DNA from: Elephas maximus indicus
Lineage: Eukaryota > Chordata > Mammalia > Proboscidea > Elephantidae
DNA: 64,000 bases
NCBI RefSeq assembly: GCF_024166365.1
Contig: NC_064842.1
Coordinates: 13,487,001-13,551,000, forward strand
Reading direction: 5' to 3'
A model generated the notes under the pieces. That model was not told the DNA's origin. It saw only the letters and a list, made by a program, of their open reading frames with translations, and made no database searches. Below, piece by piece: positions 39,101 through 51,100 of the stretch (its first letter is position 1; each line of letters opens with the position of its first letter). The position numbers and the translations under genes are program-made.

Positions 39101-42100
39101 CACAAAGAAATGAATACTTCTTAAAGTTTGTTCGATAGGTATTTTGTTCTGAATCTGTGGTACATTAAGCACCTAATGTCTTATAATATTCAGCCATGCA
39201 GACTATTAAAATTAATCATTAAAATTAAAATTACCATCTGACAAGAATCTAATAAGCAAAACGCATATAAAACTTCAAGAGCTTAACAACAAAAATATAA
39301 CCCAATTCTAAAGTGAACAAAGGACTTGAAGAGACATTTCATCAAAGAGGATATTCAAACGGCCATAAAACACATGAAAAGATGCTCAGCGTCATTAGCC
39401 ATCAGAGAGTTGCAAATCAAACCACAATGGATTTCACTCCCACTAGGATGGCTAAGATTAAAAACAAACAGAAATAACAAATGTTGGTGAGGATGTGGGG
39501 AAATTGGAACCCTTATCCACTGCTGGTGGGACTGCAAAATGGTTCAGTCACTGTAGAGACAGTGTGTTAGTTTCTCAAAAAACTAAAAGTAGAACTACCA
39601 TTATGACCCACTCCTAGGTATATACCCAAAAGACTTGAAAACAGAGACTCAAAAAGAGACTTGTGCACCAATGTTCATTGGAGCACTATTCACAATAGCC
39701 AAAAAGTACAACAACCTAAATGCCCGTCAACAGATTAATGGATAAACAAAATGCAGTACATACATACAATGGAATCTACTTAGCCAGGTGGAGAAATGGA
39801 ACCTTGATACTTGTTACAGTATAGATGGAACTTGAGGACATTATGCTCGGTGAAATAAGCCAATCACAAAATGACAAATATTGTATGACCTCACTTACAT
39901 AAAAAGACAAGAAAAGGCAAATGTGGAGAGACCAAAGTTTATTAGTGGTTACCAGGAGTGCATGGGAGGGGCAAGGGGTACTAATGGTGATGGAAGAATT
40001 GTATTGATTAAGGGTAGGGTGCATGGCCGTTTATTAGAATTGCTGTCAATAAGTTGTACACCTATAAAAAGTTGAATTGGCAAAAGTTGTGTGATAGATA
40101 TTACAACAAAGACTGAAAAAAAAGAAAAAGAGTAGCTGCTAAGGCTGCTTATGTATAATCAAACACCTCATAGGATTTTGTTCCATGGTTTCATGGGATA
40201 GCCCAGTTAACTGGCCTAGTAACATGTTCAGTGCTTCTATTCTACCTCCTAGTTCACTGGGTAGTGCTCAGGTCTTGAAAGCTTACAAGCAGCCAATCAA
40301 GGCACAATTGGTCTCTATTCAGAAGAAGGAGAGTCAGGGATAGGAGGAGGATGTGGAACGTGTGTGTGCCTCACTGCCTCCATGAACAACTGCCTCCTGG
40401 GCCATGAGGCTAGAAGAACTGGATGGTGCCCGGCTACCAGTACTGAACATTTTGAGCAAAGCTTCCACAGAAGAATTTTGACCAAAAGGAGGAGAATGGA
40501 GAACAGAACTTCAAGTTCTCACGGACTCAAGACTTTCTGGAGCCATGAAGGGTAGACGAACCCCTGAAACTAATGCCCTGAGATATGCTTTAAACCTTAA
40601 ACCAAAAATGTTCCCTGAAGTCATCTTAAAACCGAACAGTAGTTTAGCTTAACTAGTAAAAAAAGGTCTGCCTTGAGCATTATGCTCTTTTAAGAACTAT
40701 CTATATGGGATCAAATTGACAACAGGAACTAGAAAGATTAGATAGGAACCTTAGGGAGCAGTGAGTTTATACTAATGAGGGAGGAATAACTCAGAAAAGG
40801 AGGGTGAGAATGAGTACACAATTCGAAGAATATAATCAATGTCACTAAATTGTACATGTAGAAACTGTTGAACTGATGCATGTTCTGCTGTGTATATTCT
40901 CAACAACAATAACAAACTAAATAAAATGTAGGGAAAAAATTAAAATCCTCATTAAAATTAAGAGTTTCTATGAAATAAATATAAGCTTTTTTAAAAAAAG
41001 TCATCCTTAACTCATTAAATAACAAATTACTGATAAACGAGACCTGAAGGTTCAAAAAGCAGTACCGTTGCGGTGTACATAGCATGGGTAAAAATAATCA
41101 CTTACGCCATTCTCTTTTCTTCGATGTTCACCAGGAACTTTCACGCCATTTCTTTTTAAACTTGGATCCTGAGACCTTGGTCCACTCACTAAGCACAAAA
41201 TTTAAAAAGCACGTATTAACACTACAGTTGACAGATATTATACATGAGTTCATTTCTGAGTTCTCTTGTTACTGCTGCTTGATACTTTAAGTTGAAAGTA
41301 TACTTATAACAACACATTTTCTAATGGCACTGGAGTTAAGGTTTCATAATTTGGCCTATTTTGGAAAATCAGTTACTTGGAATATCGAATAGTGAGCACC
41401 ACTCAGCATCACATGTTAACTGTTCAATAGGAAAGCTGCATGATTCAGATACCAAAAGAGGGAAAATTCACAAAATAAACACACTTCTGATTAACGGGTA
41501 ATTCACACCATTCACTTATCATTGCTCCAATCCTACTTCTCTACTTAACTACTCACTTGTGAAATCAGGAATGGCTTCATCGAAAGGAATAAGTAAATAA
41601 CGTTAATGGGGGAGGAATAACTTAGAAAAGGAGGGTGAGAATGGTTGCACAACTAGAAGAATGCACTGTAGTTTTTTATAAATAATGTACCCACACATAT
41701 AATGCGCTTAGGGCACCCAGGAAAATAATGCACAAGGAGGCTGTGCGGCTTGGAAAAACATATAAAACGTGTGTTGTCTGTGTAAAATACCGTACTTAAT
41801 GTCACTGAATTGTACACGTGGAAACTGCTGAATTGGTGTGTATTTTGCTGTGCATATTCTCTTCAACAACAAAAAATAAATTATTTTTTAAAAAAGAAAG
41901 AAGTAAAAATTAAATCAACCCATCCTTGTGCTTACTAACAATGTTTGTAACTTACAGGGGAAGGAAGCAATTGAAAACAGAACAAGTGCCATTTCCAATA
42001 TTTGGTTTTGTGGTAATTAGCAAGCACGATGAACTACTTCCCTGTTTATTTAAGTAAAAATGTCCATTTTCTTAGTCTGGGAAAATACTAACTGCAAAAC

Positions 42101-45100
42101 GCTGTGTATTCTGCTTTTTTTTTTTTTTTTTTTTTTTGGCTAAAAGTAATTTTTTATGCCAAAATATAGGGGCCTCAGTACCAGTTAATGCATCAAAAGA
42201 GGAAAATAGTCTTAAACTAATACATTATAAGAAACAAATACTATCAATGGGAACTTTTTAAAAATACATTAAGTTTCTACCTACACTTTTCAGAAGTTAG
42301 AAAAATTATTAAATTACCTCCAAAGAAATTTTAAAGCTTCTTTTGAATCAAATGTCTGCTGTACCTGCTTAAAGCCAGCACATATTCCCACACCGATAAG
42401 TAAATAAACAAGTCCCCCCTCAGAGGCGGGCATCACGTCTAACCTAACCCTATTGTGTTGGCTTTATTTTTAAAATATGGCTCAATTCTCCAACCAAATA
42501 GCTCAGATGATCTGTCACAGTATTTCTGTAAGGAAAAATTTTTTTTAAAAAAAATAGGAGAATAACTGCTTTCCTTACTGCCTCAAAGGGGGACACCTAA
42601 CTAATTTCTCCTTCACACGTTCAGTTATATCATTAGAGGAAAAAACGAGAGCTTCAAAAACCATTCCATATACATTCTGGGTCCCAGGTCTGAGTTAAAC
42701 TGGAAAAAGAATACGGGCAACAGCTTCCTGATCATTCACCCAGAAGTCCAAACTGAAAGGGTTAACGCCTTACTGACCCTAAAACCCTGTGCTTTCGATA
42801 GCAACCCTATAAGACAGAGTAGAGCTGCTCCAAATCATTCATCTAGACGTTCAGACTAAAAGGGTTAACGCCTTACTGAAGGACACTGAAAAGCAATGCT
42901 GTCTTATCCCAATTTAAACGCTGTGTGGCACTGGCGCTTTGCTACCAGGTCAACACGGTTCCTTTACCTTCAGATTACATTTCTCACATTACAGACATGC
43001 TGAAACTGCATTTTGCACTACTGAGAGGCTAGCTATTTAATAATTTACCCGGTAGCGTACAAGCAGCTAAGTGAATTGATAAATGAAGGTTAAAATTCAC
43101 CTTGTTTGTCAGAAGAAGATGCATGCAGTCATATAAATAAAGAACAACGTAAAAATAAAATGCAAATGCCAACTTAAAGGCTTAGAAAAGGAAACACATT
43201 TACTTAAAATAACATTAGAGACACCAGTGGTATTAAAAGGCACAGAAGCCAGCCTGGCCAGTGATTCAGGTTCCACTCCTGGCTCTGCCTCTAGGTGTGT
43301 GGCCTCTGACAAGTCATTTAACCCCTAAGTATCAGCATTTCTCACCCGCAGAGTGCAAGAGGCCAGACTAAGCCAATTCTAGGGCTACCCACTCTAATCA
43401 TTTCTAATTGCTCGCCATCATATGGACACGCATTAAAGCACTATTTAGTACTAAAATGGAGATTTTATAACGTCTAATGATTTTTTTTTTTAATGATTAA
43501 CACGTTCTCTATATTCTTACTCCCAAGAATGATATGTTGAAATCACAAATTACCCTCCACTTTCCATTTTAAAATTTCCAACGTTCTTTGAAATCACAGC
43601 AATCCTGTTTCAAGCCGTGGCTCTCCACTAGACAGTAGAGAGCTGAGAGCTTCCCCACAGCTCTCAGACTTCACGCTGCTTATTCTCTTACATTCTACAA
43701 GACCTTCCGAATGGTCGCATCTTCCTTGATGTCTGGTGTTTCTTCCAGCCCACTATTTCTCCACCCTTAGGTATTTATTGTCACCTGCAAACTTCAGGTC
43801 ACACCCTCGCTCACGGAAGATGTGACCGACTGACTCCCTTGCTCTTTCCACCTCCAAGTGCTGCCTTTATTCTGGGTGCCTTTACCTTTCTTGTGAAACA
43901 AACCATCCAAAAGCTAGCCTCTCTGTTCTACAGCTTCCTCACTTCCACATGGGCTCACTTCACAGCCAATCATGGGATCCTATCACCTAGAAGCGCGAGA
44001 CCTCTGAAACCATTCTACTTTCTGACCACAATTTCCTCTCAAGCTCCCTATCTTACTCACTTGGTCTCACTACACCTGTCCTTCATCTGGGACTTCCAGT
44101 CTCTAACCTCTGTCTAGTTTTCCTGTAGCCCCCTCCTACCTTCACGTCCTCCCCACCCAGCTTAGATGCCATGGCCGTTACTTCAACCTCTACCTTAAAC
44201 AATATCCTCCTCTTCCCTGTCCCACTGACCTTCCACTGAATCTGTCTGGCAAAACCCCAACCTTGGATCAATCCAACAGTCTGCTTCTCCACTTACCACC
44301 CTACCTGGACTCAGAGAACTGCTACAGAAAAATCTCACAGTCTTACGGTCTCTAACCTCAACTGGCCTTCAATGTTGCCAGCAATCTGGTCTCTCATGAA
44401 GCTCTCACTCCTGTTCTCCACAACAGCTCAAACTCCCAGCCCCCAAGCCCCATCATCACTTCAAGACGACTCTGCCTCCTGTCTCAGAGAAAACAAACAG
44501 TTTCAGATGAGAAGTCCCTGAACTGGCCCCACAAAGGCACCAATATACCTGCATCTGCAACAGTTTCCTTTCTGTCTTGCTGCAACGGCAGCTGGGTCCC
44601 TCGTCTTGTCAAGCAGGGCTCTCTCCCTCAGCGATGTGGGGGCACTTTCTCAGGGGCCCTGCCCTATCAATTATTCACTCTCTTCCTTATTATTTTCAGC
44701 CTTCTGCTCTACTGACGCCTTCTCCCACCCACATTAAAAAAAAAAAAAAAAAAACACCTGTCAAAGTTCTTCCATGTCAGACAAAACAAAGCTATTCGCC
44801 TTCCTCTCCCCTGAGAGTCGACTCTATCCTCACGGCTTCTGGTTCCTTTCCTTCACTCACCCCTCAAACCACCTGCCTCCTGATGCCACACCACCTCTGC
44901 CCCAACTACTCCACTGCACAAAACACCAGCTCAAGTATTTGTGATGATCCATAAAGCACTAGATACCGATGTCCCTGCTAGGGGGGCGTTCATGACGGAG
45001 GAAGAAGCGGACTTCACTTCTCTGACTTCCGAATCGCTGCAGAACGTCAAACATTCGCTCATTCTCAGCAACTGGACGTTCTAGAAGAAACGAATTGAAA

Positions 45101-48100
45101 TCACATCATTGGATGAGAGAACGCAAAGACAAATGTATCATTTACCATTTATGCTTCATGCAAATTATTCATTACAAATACAGCAAACACTTAGCATCAT
45201 CTCAGAAATTCTTTTTCATTAAAACAATTCTTAGAAAATGAAATATCACGATTTCCATACATACGATCAATGTCAAACCAGGGGAAGTACCGGAAAGAGC
45301 AATGGATGTGGGCCAGCAGTCAAGCGCTCAAGAGTCAAAACCAGCAGGTCCCCAACTAGCTACATAAAAAACTGAAACCAAACCCGTTGCCTTTGAGTCG
45401 ATTTTGACTCATAGCGACCCTATAAGACAGAGTAGAACTGCCCCATAGAGTTTCCAAGGAGTGCCTGGTGGATCAGAACTGCCAACCTTTTGGTTAGCAG
45501 GCTCTTAACTACTATGCCACCGGGGTTTCCACTAGCTGTATAGTCATAAGCATACCATTTAACTTCTTTGAGTTCTAAAAGTTTCTGTAATCTAAGAGAA
45601 TTAGATCAGAAAGTCTCTGAAGTCCATTCTAACCTTAATGTTCTCTAAATATGCAAAGAGAAAAACAACTTTCTAAATATCCTATTCTTGCTTCCTGTTG
45701 CTGCTGTTGTGTGCTATCGAGTCGATTCCAACTCACAGTGACCCTACAGGACAGAGCAGGACCTGCCCACTGGGCTTCCTTGGCTCTAATCTTCACGGGA
45801 GGTGATCACCAGGTCTTTTCTCCTATGAAGCAGCTACCGGGTTCAAACCACAGACCTTTCAGTTAGCAGCTGAGCTCTTAGCCACTGTGCCACCAGGGAT
45901 CCTTTATTTCCTATTAGGCTATTTTTAAATTATAATTTCAAAAACTATATTTAAAAATCAGCAATCCATTTCCAAACAAAAGGCTATTTATTATAGTGAA
46001 AATTTAAGTATTTGGTCTTCCTCCAGCAAGACTGCCAACCGTCGGAACTTTTCTAGGGACAAAAAGAAGGGCCCAGGTAAATAACAAATGGGAACTCAGG
46101 AGAAACAACACATCATGAGCTTTCCTCCCCCAATCTCAAGGGATCAGGATATAAAAACCAAACATACTGCTTGAGGATGCAACTGATAAAATCAAAGAAA
46201 CACCAGTAATGTCAGTATAATTTTAAATATAAGAACGTGGAAACGGCCTAAGAAAGCTCAAGGCACTATCAGGGATCAAAGACACTATCTGAGTCCCTTA
46301 AGTAAACAACGCGGGCAGAGAGCAGAGCGGCCAGGCGCTCAGCGCCAATTCTGTGAACTAACTCTGAAATTAATCTGCTTGGTTGCAACAAAGGAAGTGC
46401 AGTTCCTGTAACAAAGCATACTGAGTTGATAGATAAACCCCTTCCATAAACTATAGAAATTCTAAGTAAAACTTCCAAAAAACGAAACACTCATAGCTGA
46501 GTAGACCCTCCAAAAGAAAACGCACACAGCTTTACTCCAATTAAATGAAGAGAAATCCCCAGGTTCCGGAGAACTCAAGGGAAAAGCAGTAACCTCCAGC
46601 TCATGCTGGGCTACCCGAGAGGGGGCTGGGCCTGCTTATGGGCTCTAGGGGCGAGAGTCCTGTTAGAGATTGAACTCTGTCCCCCAAAAATATGTGTTGA
46701 AGTCCTAGCCCCTGAACCTGTAAATAGGACCCATTCAGAAATACGGGTTTTCTTTTGTTATGTTAATGAGGTCATACCTGCGTAGGGTGGGTTCCAAACC
46801 TAATCACTTCTGAGAGATGTCTTATAGAAAAAGGCAGAATGAACAGAGACACACACACAGGGGGCAGGCAGACACCGAGGAACTCCAAGTACTACTGACA
46901 AGGACGGACCCTTCCCTAGAGCTGATGCCCTGATTTTTACTTCTAGCCTCCAAAACTGTGAGACAATAAATTCCTATTCTTTAAAGACACCCAGTTGTGG
47001 TCATTTTCATTACAGCAGCACTAGGTAACTAAGACAGGTCCTAATGGCCCTGTGATGACAAAAGGTCAGGCTTGGGTTTCTCAAAGAACCGCACCAGTCC
47101 ATGAAAAAAAACCCACAGCCGTTGAGTCAATTCCGAGTCACGCGACCCTACAGGACAGAGTAGAACTGCCCCATCAGGTTTCCAAGGAGCAGCTGGTGGA
47201 TTCGAACAGCTAAGCTTTTGGTTAGCAGCCAAACGCTTAACCACTGCACAGCCAGGGCTCCAGTCCATGAAGAGGAAGATAAATAATTTAGAAAATATAA
47301 GAATGGAAATTAAAATGGATGGACAGAGTGCGATATAACAACAACAAAATTTACAGGCAGACTTGAGTAAGTCTCTTAAAAAGTCCTCAATATGAAAAAC
47401 TCATTAAAATGCAAAGGTCAAATTAAATAGCAGATCAGATACAACTGAAGAGAAAATTAGTAAAGTGGAAGATAGAACTGTGGAATCACCTAGAATGATG
47501 CACAGAACAATAAAGAGATTTAAAACAAAAATTAGAGACTCATTAACACGTGCAAAATAGGAAGACAAGATCCAACATATATCAAATAATGGTTCTAGAA
47601 GGAGAGAACAGAAAAGAAGAATGGGGGATAAAGAGTTAAGCAATGAAAATTTCCCACAAATATTGAGCAAAAAGCACTGTTCTAGGCACTGGAGATGTAA
47701 CAGTACACAAAATAGACCCAAAAAAAAAAAAAATATTCCTTTCCCTTTGGGAAAGACAGACAATAAACAAGATAAATAATTAAAATATATGGCAATGCTA
47801 TAAGAAATACAAAACAAAGAGGACAGGAAATATCAGAGCAAATGCTGTCACTTCGACAAAGTAACCAGAAAAGACCTCAATGAGAAAGTAACTTTTTAAT
47901 AAAGACATAAAGATGTGAGAATGAACCACGTGGTCACCTACGGAAAGAGCATTCCAGCAGAAAGGAGCAGGTGCAAATACCTTGAAATGGGAAGGGGCCT
48001 GGCGTTTAGAGAAATAGTGAAGAGGCAAGTATGGCTGGGGGTGAATAAGTGAGAACATTAAGAAGAACTGAGGTTAGGGTGAAAGAAAGATACTAGCCCT

Positions 48101-51100
48101 CAGAGGTAGATTAAAAGGGGCAGAAGGAAACTTTGGGGGTGACAGGTATGTTTATTAAATTGATTATCATGCAGATTTCATGGGTCATGAAAAACTCATG
48201 TCAAAACAGATTGTTCAATAAGGCAGTGAAAACTCATTATCCATTAGGAAAAAACTATGTTAATCTCAAATTCACACCAATTACAAAAAGAAATTCCAAA
48301 TGGATTAAAGACCAAAATGTAGAGAAGAAAGGAAGGAGAAAAGGAGAAACTCCAAAACAGCACTGTGAATGGGGATTTCTTAAACAAGACACAAATAAGA
48401 TTCAGAATAGTTTTTTTTTTTTAATGCCTAAAAAACAAAGGGGAAAAGGCAAAGGAAAAATGAGCAAAGGATAAAGAAATAATTTGAAAAAACAGAAACC
48501 CAAATGGCCAGTGAACAAATTAAAAAAGGGCACCCACATTTCTAATTAGACATGCAAATTTAAACAAAATAATTTTTCAACAATTGGTTTAGCAAAATTT
48601 GTTATATTACTATATTAACTGCTGATGAGGAATTCTTTCAGAAATAACTGATATAGCCTAGCAGAAGGGAACCTGGCAATATATGTGTGAACCGAAACCA
48701 AGCAATCCCACTTCTTGGTAGCCACCCTAGATAAATGATTGCACATGATCTAAACCCAAACCCACTGCCATCGAGTCAATTCTGACTCATAGCAACCCTA
48801 TGGGACAGAGTAGAACCACTCCGTAGAGTTTCCAAGGAGCGCCTGGCAGATTCGAACTGCCGACCTTTTCGTTAGCAGCCGTACCACTTAACCACTACAC
48901 CACCAGGGTTTCCACATGATCTAAAAAAGAAAAGAAAGGATTTTTCCCGCAGCATTTATAAAAGCAAAAGTAGAATCAACGTAAGTGTCCATGAGCAGAG
49001 AAACAGATCACCTGCAGTTCGTGCATACTATAGAAACTGATGTGATAACTAAAAACAATGGGGGCACAACGGTTAAGCACTTGGCTACTAACCAAAAGGC
49101 TGGCAGTTCAAAGCCACACAGCAGTTCCATGGGAGAAAGACCTGGTGATGTGCTCCCACAAAAATTACCACCTAGAAAACCCTATGGGGCAGTTCCACCC
49201 GGTCACACGGGGTTGCCATGAGTCAGAACTGACTCAATGGCACCTAACAACAACAAAAACAATGATGTGGATTCACATATACTCAATCTGAAATGATCTC
49301 CAAGCTACGTGTAAGGTAAAATAGCAAGCTGCAGTATACTGATACGTGTGATACTGTTTACATAAAAAGGCGGGGGGGGACAACACACAAAACTATTTCT
49401 ATAGTTATTTACAAATGCAGAGAAAAAGTCTGAAAAGTTATATGCTAAAAGCATCCGTGATTACATCGACGGGCCAGGGGATGGGCTTGGAGGAGAGACT
49501 TCCATTCTCTCTGTATTATTTCCTTTTTACAAACAAGAACACATTCTGGTGTAATTGATCATTACTTTTTTTTTTAAGTTAAAAAAGTTACCAGAAAGAA
49601 AATCCTGTACACTTCATCACCACGTTGTATGGGTTATTGAATTCAGGTGAGAAAGAAACTAGATGAAAAGAATGGAATCATAGTCTCAAGGAAGAGAGTA
49701 AGCCTTGGCAAAAATAATACGTTCTCCTCCAAGAAAATCAGGATAAAGGGTAGGTATACAATATGAGGTACAGAGGAGGAAACTGGGGAAGCTCACAATG
49801 AATGGTTTCCATTATCTCAGTAAAGTATAAAGCAAGGCTATTTGCTGAATGCAAGGAGGCTACCAGAAGTAGCTAGAAGTTCATCAGTTTATTCATTCAG
49901 TAAATATTTACTGAGCATCTACTGAGCACTCAGGGACTCTCCTTGAGCTGGGATACAGCAATGAACAAGGACAGACAAAATCTCTACTTCTACGGCCAAT
50001 GGTTGTTGATGCAAATGGTTAACATGTTTGGCTACTAATCAGAAGGTGGGAGGTTTGAGTCTACCCAGAGGTGCTTGGAAAGAAAGACCTGGCAATCTAC
50101 TTCCAAAAACACAGCCGTTGAAAACCATATGGAGCACAGTTCTGCTATCACACACACGGGGTCACCATGAGTCGGAGTCAACCCAACACGGCAACTCGTT
50201 TGGCTACTCTTGGAGAGTTTACATTCTAATGTGTGTGTTTGGGGCTACAGGGATTAAAGAGGCAATAAACTAATAAACATAAAAAAAATCAGTGTCATAT
50301 GTTACACAGAGAATTAAATGAGGATGAGATTCTAGAAAACTCCATGACTATTTTAGAAGGGTGCTCTCTGAGTAGGTAATCAATCCATTGCCATGGAGTT
50401 GATTCCAACTCACAGCAACCATACAGGACAGAGCAGAGCTGCCCCACATGGTTTCCAAGGCTGCAATCTTTACAGAAGCAGACTGCCACATCTTCAGCTG
50501 AATCCGAGGAACCAAAAGAAACCAGCAATGAAGAACTCTGGAAGGAGAGCGATGCAGGCAGTGGGAGCAGTCGGCATCAACGGCTCTAAGGTGGGAAAGG
50601 CTTGAGCATATTCAAGATACAGAAAAAAAGATGCAGGATGGGGGCAAGGAGGAAAATGACATCACAGACAATGAATCTAGAGGACTTCACAACTTAACGT
50701 AAATAGTCTGGCTTTTATTCTAAGTGGAAGAGAACGTCATTAAAGAGGGCTTTAAGCAGGGAAGTAAAAACTATTCAATTTTCATTTTAAAAAGATCACT
50801 TGGGCTTCTATGTGCATGGGCTACTCTGGCTCCTAACAAAAAAGAAACAAAAAAGCAGTCAGTCATTCAGGAAAAAAGCGTAGAGCACCATCCAACAGTA
50901 TGAAACTCAACCAAAGAAGAGTAAAAGGATTTGCCTGGTAAGAAGCGAGGGCTCAGCTGAAGTGAGATATCATGAATGGTGTGAGCCCAATTAACACAGT
51001 GGGTAACTGCTCTGGGGACATCTGGCGCCCCAGAGGAGAAAAGGAAACAGCGGGGGTTCACCCCGTCTGTGTAGGAGCAAGGCAGAAATGATGAAAAATT

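Larger units (their letters stand above)
48140..49560 (+). repeat. Ancient L1 3'-end fragment split by two AfroSINEs
   Basis: L1-like text (tcacaccaattacaaaaaga, then the gggaacctggcaatatatgt and tgtccatgagcagagaaaca blocks) with the frame lost. AfroSINEs of opposite orientation sit at 48756 and 49059. Confidence 0.6.
49885..50830 (+). repeat. Ancient mammalian repeat split by two AfroSINEs
   Basis: ttcattcagtaaatatttac ... tacagcaatgaacaaggaca ... gagagtttacattctaatgt ... ttttattctaagtggaagag ... aaaagatcacttgggcttct. Same family as 47670-48075; family name uncertain. Confidence 0.5.

Noticed and set aside
44577..44954. 125-codon + strand ORF
   Set aside because: Lies in a C/T-biased repeat-like tract and contains a poly-A encoded Lys run.
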